Source: Thalassolituus sp006212115
GTDB taxonomy: Bacteria > Pseudomonadota > Gammaproteobacteria > Pseudomonadales > Oceanobacteraceae
DNA length: 64,000 nucleotides
Strand: one strand, 5' to 3'
Assembly: GCF_040372045.1 (NCBI RefSeq)
Contig: NZ_BAABWH010000008.1
The position numbers were made by a program, and so were the translations under genes. The notes below the pieces were generated by a model, which did not search any database, was not told where the DNA came from, and worked only from the letters and a program-made list of their open reading frames with translations. This document shows, one piece after another, positions 18,781 through 27,887 of this stretch (its first letter is position 1; every line of letters starts with the position of its first letter).

Positions 18781-19027
18781 TTGTAGGGGCTATTAGCGAT
18801 AGGTTTCGCGAATAGCCTTCGGCTGATTCGCTCCCACATGGGTGGAGCAGGTTGACTGATTCGCTCCCACATGGGTGGAGCAGGTTGGCTGATTTTCTCC
18901 CACAGGGAATTAGTCAGTCTTTGTGGGAGCTATTCAGCCAGCTTGTCTGGCTAATAGCGATAGGGTTCGCGAATAGCCTTCGGCTGATTCGCTCCCACAG
19001 GAGTTGTTATATAGCCCTTGTAGGAGC
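18781..19027. repeat. REP-type palindromic repeat cluster after ugd
   Basis: About 245 bases of repeated palindromic modules. GAATAGCCTTCGGCTGATTCG is seen at both ends, GCTCCCACATGGGTGGAGCAGGTTG twice in direct tandem in the middle, and one element with inner arms CAGCCAGCTTGTCTGGCT. The modules are the same family as at 5.3 kb and 63.8 kb. The cluster separates ugd from the beta-CASP gene and may act in RNA stability or transcription stop. Confidence 0.82.
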
Positions 19028-19054
19028 TCAACAAAAACATATCAAGGACGATAT

Positions 19055-20449
19055 ATGTACAACATCTCTCACCATGGCGCGGTCAATGGCGTTACTGGTT
19101 CTTGCCATCGCCTGACGCTCGATTCAGGTGATGCCATTCTTATCGATTGTGGAATGTTTCAGGGGGCAGAGGCCGATCTGATTCCCGACGGGCATTCACC
19201 GATTGATTTCGATATTTCAGACGTCAAAGCGTTAGTGGTTACTCACTGTCATATTGATCATGTGGGGCGCATCCCCTACCTGATGGCTGCGGGTTTCTCT
19301 GGTCCTATTTATGCCACGGAGGCAACTGCGCAGTTATTACCATTGGTGCTTGAAGATGCTTTGAAGGTCGGTGTGACGCGTGATGAATCTTTGATTAATA
19401 ACTTCCTTCGCTTGTTGGACAAACAGTTGGTGGGTGTCCCCTTTAAGCAATGGTTTACCCCTGATGGATTTGAGGGCTTGCAGGTTAAGTTTCAGCGTGC
19501 CGGGCATATCCTGGGCTCCGCGTATGTGGAGTGTGCTGTCGGAAAGACGCTACGTGGCTCAAAACGTGTTGTGTTTTCGGGGGATCTCGGTGCGCCGTAT
19601 TCACCTCTGCTTCCTGCCCCTAAATCGCCTTATCGCTGCGATGATCTGGTGATTGAGAGCACGTATGGTGATAGATGTCATGAAGGCCGGAAAGCCCGTC
19701 GGAAGAGATTGCAGGCCACGATTGAGCGTTGCCTGAGAAATCGTGGCACGGTTTTGATTCCTGCGTTCTCGATTGGGCGTACACAAGAGTTGTTGTACGA
19801 GATTGAAGAGATTATTCATCGGGCGACGTATAAGTCGACGGATGATGAGCAGGGTGCCTTGTGGGAGTCGCTCGATATCATTGTCGACTCTCCATTGGCT
19901 GCCAAGTTTACTGCTCATTATCGGTCTCTGAAGAAACTATGGGACGCCGAGGCACGAAAGCGTCTGCGGGCAGGGCGTCATCCTCTCTCGTTCGAGCAAC
20001 TAACGACTATAGAGTCACATCGTGAGCATGTTCAGACGGTTGAATACCTGGCCAATACAGGAAAGCCAGCAATCGTTATTGCGGCCAGTGGTATGTGCGC
20101 AGGTGGACGGATGATGAATTATCTCAAGGCTTTATTGCCCGATGTGCGCACAGATGTCGTTTTTGTTGGATATCAGGCCGCGGGCACGCCTGGTAGAGAT
20201 ATTCAGAAATACGGTCCGAGAGGCGGCTACGTTTACCTAGATAATGAGAAAATAGACATTCGTGCAGGGGTGTATACCTTGTCTGGATACAGTGCTCATG
20301 CGGATCAAAAGGATTTGCTCAACTTTATACGGCGTATGCGGCATCAACCCAAAACTGTTCGGATTGTTCACGGTGATGATGAGGCAAAAAATGAGCTGAA
20401 GCGCCACATTCAGAGCCAATTGCCTGATTCTAAGGTTATTATCCCTTAA
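19055..20449 (+). CDS. Metallo-beta-lactamase fold / beta-CASP RNase-like protein
   Basis: 464-aa protein of the bacterial CPSF73/YsH1-like group. The metal site is HCHIDHVGRIPYL (H-x-H-x-D-H), then an Asp in FSGDLGAPY. The beta-CASP insert follows, with SFSIGRTQELLYEIEE-like helix, and the RNA-specificity end has SGMCAGGRMMNYL and GYSAHADQKDLL. Members act as RNA endo/exonucleases, so this is not an obvious sugar enzyme. ATG 19055 has AAGGACG at the right distance; the longer frame to 19004 would start within REP-like sequence. Its place in a polysaccharide locus is unexplained; it may be a bystander or a post-transcriptional regulator. Confidence 0.85.
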   Translation: MYNISHHGAVNGVTGSCHRLTLDSGDAILIDCGMFQGAEADLIPDGHSPIDFDISDVKALVVTHCHIDHVGRIPYLMAAGFSGPIYATEATAQLLPLVLEDALKVGVTRDESLINNFLRLLDKQLVGVPFKQWFTPDGFEGLQVKFQRAGHILGSAYVECAVGKTLRGSKRVVFSGDLGAPYSPLLPAPKSPYRCDDLVIESTYGDRCHEGRKARRKRLQATIERCLRNRGTVLIPAFSIGRTQELLYEIEEIIHRATYKSTDDEQGALWESLDIIVDSPLAAKFTAHYRSLKKLWDAEARKRLRAGRHPLSFEQLTTIESHREHVQTVEYLANTGKPAIVIAASGMCAGGRMMNYLKALLPDVRTDVVFVGYQAAGTPGRDIQKYGPRGGYVYLDNEKIDIRAGVYTLSGYSAHADQKDLLNFIRRMRHQPKTVRIVHGDDEAKNELKRHIQSQLPDSKVIIP

Positions 20450-20564
20450 CACTTCATCACTTTGTCATAACGCGACGTTACATTCTTCCCTGAAGGTCTC
20501 GTGCAATCCCGACAAAGTCGCTCAGGAAACGCACAAATAGGACGTTGGACACCCTCCTTACCGT

Positions 20565-20686
20565 AACTTTGCGTAAGTCAGGGATGGACATGCCGAGACC
20601 TCCGTCACATAATAACACTGCTGCATACGTCGCAAATGTGTTAGTGGCGTAAACTGTCTGCAGCGTGCGGAACTTTGCATAAGTCA
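20565..20686 (+). promoter_or_regulatory. Direct repeat pair upstream of the vpsL-like block
   Basis: AACTTTGCGTAAGTCA at 20565-20580 recurs with one change as AACTTTGCATAAGTCA at 20671-20686, 106 bases apart (about ten helical turns). It lies in the 275-base gap before the phosphoglycosyltransferase. It looks like a paired activator or repressor site, but the factor is unknown. Confidence 0.5.
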
Positions 20687-20724
20687 AAGTGTCGCGCCCA
20701 CAAGGATTCGGGATAGAGGTGTCT

Positions 20725-22128
20725 ATGACAAAGCAAGGAATAATACGGTCGAACGAGAACACATTTGGTGTTGTCTATCGTGTGATCGATATATCCATTA
20801 TCTTGGTCACTCTTCTTGTTTGCATCATTGCTTTCGAAGCCCCCCCTCATAGTGGTTATCTAACTGCAGGCTTGCTGAGTGCGATGGGATATCTGTTGGT
20901 TGCAGAATCCCTTGAGATCTATCGCTCTTGGCGTGCGGCCACTGCGCTCAGAATGGTTACCATTACTTCTTCTGCCTGGATCATAGTCTCCGTTGCACTG
21001 CTGGTTTTGGCATTTTTTGCGAAAGTCTCTGGCGACTATTCTCGTCTCGTAATGGGTTCCTGGATGGTTGGGGCAATGGCATTGCTGAGTACCTGGCGCC
21101 TGATATTCCGCTTGTTCTTGCGTGAAATTCGGTTGAGGGGCTACAACACGCGTCGTGTAGCGATTGTTGGCGTCAATGAAGCCGCAGTGGAAATGCGTAA
21201 ACAGATAGATCGGAGTCCGGAGTTGGGGTATCAGTTCTGGGGCTTTTTTGATGATCGGTGTGACGAACGCATCATGTCCGAATACGACGACGTTGAGTTG
21301 ATGGGAACCATCAATCAACTCATTGAGCTGACTCAGTCAGGTCGGTTCGAAGTTATATTCATTGCTCTTCCTTTGAAAGCTCAGGCTCGGATTGCTGAGA
21401 TCCTTGAGAAGTGTGGTGACACTACAGCATCGGTTCACCTGATTCCTGACTTCTTTACCTTTAACCTCCTTCATGCGCGACTGAGCGAAGTCGGTAATAT
21501 GCAGACGCTGAGTGTGTATGACTCGCCAATATTTGGTATCAATGATGTGCTTAAGCGCATGTTTGATATTATTTTCTCGCTGGCTGTGCTTGCTGCGATT
21601 TCACTACCGATGCTCGCTATCGCTGCGGCCGTAAAGTTCACTTCTAAAGGCCCAGTGATTTTCAAACAGGTGCGTTATGGCTTAGATGGTCGTCGCATTG
21701 AGGTCTGGAAATTCCGCAGTATGACTGCGATGGATAACGGCGATAAGGTCGTGCAGGCTAAGAAAGGCGATGCTCGGATCACGCCAGTGGGTGAGTTTAT
21801 TCGCAGAACATCATTGGATGAGTTGCCACAGTTCATTAATGTGCTGCAGGGTAGTATGTCTGTGGTTGGGCCACGTCCACATGCTGTCGCTCACAACGAA
21901 GAATATCGTAAGCTCATTCCATACTACATGCTGCGCCACAAGGTGAAGCCAGGCATTACTGGTTGGGCGCAGATAAACGGCTATCGCGGCGAGACGGATA
22001 CATTGGATAAGATGGAAGGCCGGATTGAGTATGATCTCGATTACATACGGAACTGGTCTCTGTGGATGGATGTCAAAATCGTATTTCTGACTTTCTTTAA
22101 GGGTTTCACTGGAAGTCACGTTCATTAG
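20725..22128 (+). CDS. Undecaprenyl-phosphate glycosyl-1-phosphate transferase (WcaJ/VpsL type)
   Basis: Polyprenol phosphate hexose-1-phosphate transferase that starts repeat-unit assembly on undecaprenyl phosphate. It is 467 aa: four N-terminal membrane helices, a central Rossmann-like part (RRVAIVGVNEAAVEM), a fifth membrane segment, then the catalytic bacterial sugar transferase domain (KRMFDIIFSLAVL, KFRSM, RTSLDELPQFINVLQGSMS, VGPRP, KPGITGWAQINGYRGE). The full-length five-helix form usually uses UDP-glucose or UDP-galactose. ATG 20725 with GAGGTG ahead is preferred to GTG 20689. It heads a block in the order of the Vibrio vps-II genes. It is the only enzyme of this type in the window, so it may serve both EPS regions. 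Confidence 0.92.
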   Translation: MTKQGIIRSNENTFGVVYRVIDISIILVTLLVCIIAFEAPPHSGYLTAGLLSAMGYLLVAESLEIYRSWRAATALRMVTITSSAWIIVSVALLVLAFFAKVSGDYSRLVMGSWMVGAMALLSTWRLIFRLFLREIRLRGYNTRRVAIVGVNEAAVEMRKQIDRSPELGYQFWGFFDDRCDERIMSEYDDVELMGTINQLIELTQSGRFEVIFIALPLKAQARIAEILEKCGDTTASVHLIPDFFTFNLLHARLSEVGNMQTLSVYDSPIFGINDVLKRMFDIIFSLAVLAAISLPMLAIAAAVKFTSKGPVIFKQVRYGLDGRRIEVWKFRSMTAMDNGDKVVQAKKGDARITPVGEFIRRTSLDELPQFINVLQGSMSVVGPRPHAVAHNEEYRKLIPYYMLRHKVKPGITGWAQINGYRGETDTLDKMEGRIEYDLDYIRNWSLWMDVKIVFLTFFKGFTGSHVH

Positions 22129-22151
22129 ACGATAAGAGGCTGTTTCACCGC

Positions 22152-22553
22152 GTGAAGAGCAAGTGGGCATTACTGGTATTTTTGTCTTATGGTGTCCTGC
22201 TGCTTTTGATGAGTGCGTTCAAGACAGCCGAATTACTATTGCCTCAAATTACTTGGTTGGAACAGACTCTTGGTGGCGATAAATGGATGCATTTTAAATT
22301 GTCCATCTTGCTCGCTGTTCTGGCTTGTCTTGCTTCGGCACAGGTGTTAGATTTGCGGCCTATTAGCCGAGCATTAGTTGTGTTCGGGGTTTTATTATTT
22401 GCTTTGGCGTTGGACGAAGCATTCCAGTACGGATTGGCTTCGAGGAGATTTGAACTTCTCGACCTTGCGTACGGCTCGGCAGGGTTACTATGCGGTACGT
22501 TGGGGTACTTCGTAGTGGGGACGTTAAGGGGAAATAGCAGTACTTCTGCGTAA
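22152..22553 (+). CDS. VanZ-like family small membrane protein
   Basis: 133-aa protein with four hydrophobic segments. The VanZ-like pattern is seen in GGDKWMHFKLSILLAVLACL (the conserved D/K-x-x-H-F) and ALDEAFQYGLASRRFELLDL (D-E-x-x-Q-x ... R-x-x-x-x-D-x). Function of the family in polysaccharide loci is not established. It begins with GTG 22152, 23 bases after the phosphotransferase, and precedes the outer-membrane barrel, so it belongs to the same operon. Confidence 0.75.
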   Translation: MKSKWALLVFLSYGVLLLLMSAFKTAELLLPQITWLEQTLGGDKWMHFKLSILLAVLACLASAQVLDLRPISRALVVFGVLLFALALDEAFQYGLASRRFELLDLAYGSAGLLCGTLGYFVVGTLRGNSSTSA

Positions 22554-22629
22554 CGTCTTGTCGTGTATATTTAGGAACATCGGTTACTGCACACGCAGTC
22601 TCTGTATACTTACGGGTAAGGGGAAATCT

Positions 22630-23841
22630 ATGAAGGCCTGGAAGCTACCACTCACTACAGCTATCGCGGGAATCAGCCTTGGGGCGCACGCTGTTGAACC
22701 TCAGGGCATTGCTATGGATAGCGGTGTCACTCTACTCCCGGCGGTTGAGCTGTCCGTCGAAGACAACGACAACGTCTATCTCCAGCCAGAAGCGACTCAA
22801 GAAAGCTCAACTATTACCCGACTTAAGCCGTCGATCGCAGTCGAGGCTGATATGGGACAGACTCAGCTTCGAGTTGGTTTTCTTGCAGAGAAAGGCATTT
22901 ACTCTGCTGACGAGAATGACAACTACACCGACACCACTTTCAGTGCCGGTGCAGGTTTTGAGCTGACGTCTCGTCACCAATTCGATGTGAGCGCCGAATT
23001 GAAATCAGCGCATGATGCTCGCGGTGCATCAACCGCGACTGCTCAGGGATCTGATGCACTGGCTGTAGACCCTGATGAGTTTGATGAAAGCACATTAGAT
23101 GGTAGCTTCACTTACGGTAGTAGTTCGGCTCTGTTGAATATTACTGCAGGTCTGAAACGCTACGAGAAAGAGTACAAGAACAACTTCGATATCGGCACTC
23201 GAGATCGTGATTACGACAAAACGACTGCCAGCCTCGAGACTTCAGTAGCGGTCAGTGAGCGCACAGGTATTCTGATTGACCTGAGCACTACAAGTATCGC
23301 CTACGACAACGATTCCATCCTCGCTGAGCAGCGTGAAGGTTCACTTGCGCGTGCGTTGGTAGGTTTCTCTTACGACGTTTCTGGTAAGGTGACATCATCT
23401 GCGAAGGTTGGTGCTGCACAGCGTAGCTTCGAATCTGATGATATTGATAGCGATACTACACTGACGTGGAATGTAGAATTGCAGTGGACACCTCGTACTT
23501 ACTCAACCGTGACTGTCTATACTGCGCAAACTGCGAACGAGACATCAGTGGGTGGTGGTTACATTGACTCGAACTACTCCATGATTAGCTGGGATCACAA
23601 GTTCTCGGAATATTTTGCTTTGACTGGTGATATTTCATTAGCGAGTGATGCATATTACGATGTGAACGGCGATACAGATCGCGAAGACGATACGTTGTCT
23701 TACGGGCTGACCGGCACGTACTCTCCATCAAAATCACTTGATGTGTATGCTAATCTTAAACAAGCAGAACGAGATTCTACGTCAACTGGTCTGGACTACG
23801 ACCAGCAAGTGATCACTCTTGGTCTGAAACTCGCTATCTGA
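22630..23841 (+). CDS. Outer-membrane beta-barrel protein of the EPS export block (VpsM/BBP2-like)
   Basis: 403-aa protein with a Sec signal peptide (WKLPLTTAIAGISLGAHA). After it come alternating beta strands rich in aromatic, Asp and Thr residues to the C-terminus (DQQVITLGLKLAI). It resembles the putative beta-barrel porin (BBP2) proteins found next to Wza/Wzc in exopolysaccharide loci, including VpsM of Vibrio. A likely role is outer-membrane passage or docking of the polymer together with the small Wza. ATG 22630 has AAGGGGAA upstream; the frame extends further but lacks a signal there. Only one such gene is present, while Wza and Wzc are doubled. Confidence 0.75.
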   Translation: MKAWKLPLTTAIAGISLGAHAVEPQGIAMDSGVTLLPAVELSVEDNDNVYLQPEATQESSTITRLKPSIAVEADMGQTQLRVGFLAEKGIYSADENDNYTDTTFSAGAGFELTSRHQFDVSAELKSAHDARGASTATAQGSDALAVDPDEFDESTLDGSFTYGSSSALLNITAGLKRYEKEYKNNFDIGTRDRDYDKTTASLETSVAVSERTGILIDLSTTSIAYDNDSILAEQREGSLARALVGFSYDVSGKVTSSAKVGAAQRSFESDDIDSDTTLTWNVELQWTPRTYSTVTVYTAQTANETSVGGGYIDSNYSMISWDHKFSEYFALTGDISLASDAYYDVNGDTDREDDTLSYGLTGTYSPSKSLDVYANLKQAERDSTSTGLDYDQQVITLGLKLAI

Positions 23842-23881
23842 TCACTATCAGATAGTGTTGGGGAGCCTCCTATGGAGGCTC
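23834..23881 (+). promoter_or_regulatory. Two tandem hairpins between the barrel gene and wza
   Basis: CTATCTGAT-CACT-ATCAGATAG (23834-23855) is a perfect 9-bp stem that includes the barrel gene's stop codon. GAGCCTCC-TAT-GGAGGCTC (23863-23881) is a perfect 8-bp stem. A weak T-rich stretch follows the second. They may form a partial terminator or an RNA-stability element that sets the ratio of barrel to downstream products. Confidence 0.6.
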
Positions 23882-23917
23882 TACTTGTTTAGTGACATAG
23901 GAAAACAGAGACCCTCC

Positions 23918-24454
23918 ATGCTACGCTTTCTTAGCTTGCTTCTTGTTTTTATTTCTGGATTTTCTAACGCGAACGAAAACGCTTACGTACTCGGCGCTGG
24001 CGATGTTATCGCAATCAGTGTTTACGATGAGCCTGATCTCAGTATCGAATTAAGAATCGGTATGTCTGGGACAATATCTTATCCCTTGCTCGGTGATGTG
24101 CAGGTCGCAGGCCTCAGTCCAAAAGAACTCGAGACCAAACTGTTTGAAAAGTTAAAAGGTTCTTACCTTGTATCTCCTAGTATCTCGGTGAGCATAGTCG
24201 AGTACAGACCTTTCTATGTGACCGGAGAAGTTGAGAGACCGGGAAGCTTTCCTTTTCACCCTGGCTTAACCATTGATCGAGCGATCTCTATCGCGGGTGG
24301 TTTCACTGAGCGGGCTTCAAAAAGCAAAATATATGTTGTGCATGATCACAGTGTTAACAGCGAGTCGACAAAGTCCGGCCGAAAGGAACGTACGGAACTA
24401 TCGGATGTTGTCAGACCGGGTGACGTGATCACAGTTGAGCAGAGCTTCTTCTGA
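23918..24454 (+). CDS. Polysaccharide export protein Wza/VpsN-like, first copy
   Basis: 178-aa secreted protein with signal peptide (MLRFLSLLLVFISGFSNA), a polysaccharide-export (PES) domain (YVLGAGDVIAISVYDEPDLS, SGTISYPLLGDVQVAGLSP) and one SLBB-type domain (RPFYVTGEVERPGSFPFHPG, AISIAGGFTERASK). It is half the length of E. coli Wza, with no lipobox and no C-terminal transmembrane helix. It therefore probably needs the separate barrel protein to cross the outer membrane. The near-identical arrangement of a second copy lies at 49514. It is followed 37 bases later by the Wzc-like kinase gene. Confidence 0.88.
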   Translation: MLRFLSLLLVFISGFSNANENAYVLGAGDVIAISVYDEPDLSIELRIGMSGTISYPLLGDVQVAGLSPKELETKLFEKLKGSYLVSPSISVSIVEYRPFYVTGEVERPGSFPFHPGLTIDRAISIAGGFTERASKSKIYVVHDHSVNSESTKSGRKERTELSDVVRPGDVITVEQSFF

Positions 24455-24491
24455 TCAGTGCACTCCAGTTAACGCGAGTAGGAACTCAAGT

Positions 24492-26666
24492 ATGAATAAT
24501 CAAGCTGCCGTAGAGGTCATTGACCTGACCCATTATTGGCAGGTTATACGTCGGCAATTGAAGAAAGTTATTTTGTTCAGTGCCGCGATAACGGCTCTTG
24601 CGGTGCTTGTCGCTTTGGTTATGACACCCGTTTACCGCTCAACTGCAACCATTATGATTGAGTCGGAAGAGGCAAAGATCCTATCCATTGAAGAGGTCTA
24701 TGGTCTCTCACGGGCAAGTGATGAGTACTACAATACTCAGTTCGAAATTCTGAAGTCTCGCGAGCTGGCAGAGCGGGTGGTGCGTAAGCTCAATCTATTG
24801 GATGTCGCCGAGTTTAATCCGTATCACCCCTCTAATAAAAAGGCATTCTCAATTAAAGAAATGCTCTTTGGTGAAGGGGAATCTCCTACGGACAAAGAAA
24901 CCTTTGCTGCAACTGTCGATACCTTGATGGGGCAGACTCAGGTTGCACCTGTGCGTAAGACACAGTTGGTAAAGGTGTCTGTTGAGAGTGAATCAGCTGC
25001 GCTTGCAGAGCGAGCAGCCAACGAGATGGCCAGACAGTTTATCGAGAGTCAGTTGGATGCCAAAATTGACCTGACTAAGCAGGCAGCTGGTTGGCTGACT
25101 GAAAGGCTGGGTGGACTGAAGCAGAAACTTGAAGAGTCTGAAAAGCGGCTGCAAGAATACCGGGAAGCCAATAATCTTGTCGATGTTGAAGGGGTCGATA
25201 CCCTTGTTGCGAAAGAGATTGATCAGATTACCGAAAAGTTAGTGGATGCGCGTTCGCGCCGCCTCGAGTTGCAAAGTACCTACGAGCAGCTGCAGTCGTT
25301 AGGGGAATTAACCTACGAGAATTTGTCGAACCTGCCTTCAATCCTTAGCAGCCAGTTGGTCATGAATCTCCGGGAGAATGAGACCTCTGCTGAGCTTAAA
25401 GTATCAGAATTAAAGAAGCGTTATGGTGAGCTTCATCCTAAGATGATCGCTGCTGAGTCGGACCTCGAGGCGGTCCGTGAATCTGTGTTCACGCAAATGA
25501 AGCGCATTGCTTCGGCTATTGAAAGCGATTACCTGGTAGCAAAAAATAAAGAGCAATCACTGCAGCGTGCCCTCGCAGACGCCAAAGCTGATGCGCAGAG
25601 TATCAACCGCACAGAGTTTACGCTTAGCGGATATCAGCGCGAGGTAAGAACGAATCGCCAGTTATACGAAGCCTTCTTTAACCGAGTCAGTGAGACGACA
25701 GCGACCGGTGATCTTCAGTCAGCAAATGCCCGTATTGTCGACTCCGCAGTAATTGCAAAAGATCCTGTGAAGCCCAACAAGAAGCTTATAGTGATCCTGG
25801 CTCTGGTCGTGAGTGGAATGTTCGGGTTAGCGTTAGCTTTGCTAGCCGATATTCTTGATTCGACGGTCAAAAACGGTGATGACGTTGACCGTAAGCTTGG
25901 TGTACCAATGCTGGGGTTGCTGCCACTGGTTAGTGAAAAAGAAAGTGGTGGAGATCCTCAGCGGCTGGTGAGGGCATTTGTAGACGAAGGCTTGGATGGT
26001 TTCAGAGAGCTGGTCCGAACCTTACGTACTAGCCTGACGCTGGCAAGTATGCAGAAACCTGCCAACATTATTTTGGTCACTTCCTCTGTTCCCGGTGAAG
26101 GGAAAACGACAACCTCGTGCAATATCGCTGAAGCGTTCGGTCAGATGGAAAAAACGCTGTTGATCGACTGCGATATGCGACGTCCTTCTGTGGCTAAGAA
26201 GTTTGGTTTGCCATCCGGTAAACCGGGGCTTTCAAATGCTGTTGCATACCCTGAAATGCTGGATGAGTGTATTCAGACTGTGGAGGGAGTTGGAATCGAT
26301 GTGATTTCGTCTGGGCCGGTACCACCAAATCCGCTCGAACTGCTGGGTTCTAAAAACTTCCGCGATATTCTTGATACTCTGCGCCAGAGGTACTCCCGAA
26401 TCATTATAGATTCAGCACCAATGCAAGCAGTCAGTGACGCTCTCTATCTTTCCACGATAGTGGATGGCGTTGTTTATATTGTGAAAGCGGATTCTACTAA
26501 AGACCGTTTAGCGAAAGAGGGTATTCAGCGCTTAGACGATAATAACGCGAGGGTCATGGGTGTGGTGCTGAATCAGGTTGATATCGAACGTGAAGCTCGA
26601 TACGCCGACTCATACTCTGGTTATTATGATCCCTATGCATACACCTCGGAGAAATCTGAGTCCTGA
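24492..26666 (+). CDS. Polysaccharide co-polymerase / tyrosine autokinase Wzc-like (VpsO), first copy
   Basis: 724-aa inner-membrane protein. The N-terminal Wzz domain lies between two membrane helices (near residues 25-45 and ~435-455), with long periplasmic coiled-coil helices between (e.g. LKQKLEESEKRLQEYREANN). The cytoplasmic BY-kinase domain has Walker A SSVPGEGKTTT, Walker A' LLIDCDMRRP and Walker B RIIIDSAP, with a tyrosine-rich tail (YADSYSGYYDPYAYT). It controls polymer length and export with Wza, switched by tail phosphorylation. ATG 24492 has AGGAAC upstream. No Wzb-type low-molecular-weight tyrosine phosphatase is found nearby. Confidence 0.93.
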   Translation: MNNQAAVEVIDLTHYWQVIRRQLKKVILFSAAITALAVLVALVMTPVYRSTATIMIESEEAKILSIEEVYGLSRASDEYYNTQFEILKSRELAERVVRKLNLLDVAEFNPYHPSNKKAFSIKEMLFGEGESPTDKETFAATVDTLMGQTQVAPVRKTQLVKVSVESESAALAERAANEMARQFIESQLDAKIDLTKQAAGWLTERLGGLKQKLEESEKRLQEYREANNLVDVEGVDTLVAKEIDQITEKLVDARSRRLELQSTYEQLQSLGELTYENLSNLPSILSSQLVMNLRENETSAELKVSELKKRYGELHPKMIAAESDLEAVRESVFTQMKRIASAIESDYLVAKNKEQSLQRALADAKADAQSINRTEFTLSGYQREVRTNRQLYEAFFNRVSETTATGDLQSANARIVDSAVIAKDPVKPNKKLIVILALVVSGMFGLALALLADILDSTVKNGDDVDRKLGVPMLGLLPLVSEKESGGDPQRLVRAFVDEGLDGFRELVRTLRTSLTLASMQKPANIILVTSSVPGEGKTTTSCNIAEAFGQMEKTLLIDCDMRRPSVAKKFGLPSGKPGLSNAVAYPEMLDECIQTVEGVGIDVISSGPVPPNPLELLGSKNFRDILDTLRQRYSRIIIDSAPMQAVSDALYLSTIVDGVVYIVKADSTKDRLAKEGIQRLDDNNARVMGVVLNQVDIEREARYADSYSGYYDPYAYTSEKSES

Positions 26667-27316
26667 TGGCTTCAGAGGCGCCTAAAAAAAGAACACCCGC
26701 CATGTTGCTGATCCGCTACTGGTGGGTGTTCTTGGTTATGGCTTTGGGCTTGGCTTATTTTTTTGTAGTGTCTGTGCTCCTGGCTGCCGGTAAAAATCAG
26801 TCTCCAAGTAGTGCGGAGAATAACTTCTTGGAGACAGTTTCGGTTATAGCGCCCTGGCACGCGGAGGCGTTAATTGCACACGCTGAGCATAAGCGTTCGT
26901 TTGCGATCACAGCTGAAGGTGCTGATAGATCCGCTGCTCTTCTCGATGCTCTGGTGTTAACCGAACGCGCTATCGAGAGGAGGCCGCTATGGCCTTATTA
27001 CCACTTGGGTGCATTGGATGCTGAATATCTTCTTGGTAAGCCCGCTGCGGTCATTCAGGCCAGGTTGGATACCATCGCTAGACTGGCTCCCAATGAGCGT
27101 GGGTTGGACTATAACCTGATCGAGTTGTCTCTACTGTCATGGCACGACTTACGCCCTGATCAGCAGCGCTGGATTGCGGCGAGAATTAAAAGTGCTCGAT
27201 TCGATACTCGCAAGGAATTGAGTGGTTTTATTGAAAAGATGGTCGATAGCGACCCTGTGTTCTGCTCGACTTTACCTTGGTCAACCGTCCGTAAGTTTTG
27301 TAAAGCCTCCTCCTGA
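26666..27316 (+). CDS. VpsP-like membrane-anchored protein, first copy
   Basis: 216-aa protein with one N-terminal membrane helix (YWWVFLVMALGLAYFFVVSVLL) and a helical periplasmic domain. That domain contains RRPLWPYYHLGALDAEYLLG, QARLDTIARLAPNERGLDYN and a Cys near each end of the tail (FCSTLPWSTVRKFC). Position directly after Wzc matches VpsP of the Vibrio vps-II operon, and a paralogue stands in the same place in region II (52296). Molecular function is not known; the helical repeats recall TPR-like scaffolds. Its start overlaps the Wzc stop by one base. Confidence 0.7.
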   Translation: MASEAPKKRTPAMLLIRYWWVFLVMALGLAYFFVVSVLLAAGKNQSPSSAENNFLETVSVIAPWHAEALIAHAEHKRSFAITAEGADRSAALLDALVLTERAIERRPLWPYYHLGALDAEYLLGKPAAVIQARLDTIARLAPNERGLDYNLIELSLLSWHDLRPDQQRWIAARIKSARFDTRKELSGFIEKMVDSDPVFCSTLPWSTVRKFCKASS

Positions 27317-27336
27317 GCGACGAATTTGTCGCTTTT
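27316..27336 (+). terminator. Rho-independent terminator of the vps-like block
   Basis: AGCGAC-GAATTT-GTCGCT followed by a T run, beginning at the last base of the VpsP-like stop codon. Confidence 0.7.
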
Positions 27337-27887
27337 ATTAGTCATATTGCGCAAATCCATATTTCTTGTCCTGATTGAGTTGCCTAACTTGACTTTTTTG
27401 CCTCAACTTTGCCGCTGCACCGAAATAGGGCTATTTTTTGCCCTTTCGAACGGGCGTTACAGGTACTTTTGGATTAATGCGTAGGATATGTACTGATTGG
27501 TTACGTGGCTGAAATAGTCGAAGCTGTTTGCCTTATCTATGACTGGCAAATTACGTCTTAGAGTGTCGTGTGACGCAAGAAATGGTGTTTCCCGTAGCGT
27601 GAACTAGCTCCTCGTTACATGTTCGGCTGCTATTTTGGCTATGATATTATTCGGCCACGGCTTAGGAAGGTACCGATCAAACGAATAGAAGAATAATAAT
27701 TCCGTAGAAGGCCGACTGATCGCAATGTAGACAGTCGTTCATTCCTTCATGTTTGATACCTGTTAATCCTATAGGCATAGGGGCTAGGTAACTGTATGGC
27801 TTGGAGCACTCCAGTAGTCGTAAATAGTAGTCACAATAAAAAGAATTATGTTTTTGGCTGGAGATTTCCAGTGATCGTTTTGATAAT
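27337..27887. other. 550-base intergenic stretch without a recognised gene
   Basis: I see no open frame with a ribosome binding site and no convincing promoter pair. An AACTTTGC at 27405-27412 echoes the half-repeat upstream of the phosphoglycosyltransferase but lacks the second half. A short CTGGA-GATT-TCCAG hairpin lies near 27858-27871. The stretch probably carries the promoter and leader of the cytochrome-lipoprotein gene. Confidence 0.35.

Noticed and set aside
18781..19027. Possible CRISPR array
   Set aside because: Repeats are palindromic, of irregular length and spacing, shared with two other sites, and lack unique equal-sized spacers; they are REP-type elements.
20860..21318. 152-aa open frame on the minus strand
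   Set aside because: Antisense shadow of the phosphoglycosyltransferase gene.
24492..26666. Plasmid-partition or MinD-type ATPase
   Set aside because: The Walker motifs alone could suggest this, but the Wzz domain, two membrane helices and Tyr-rich tail make it a Wzc-type kinase.
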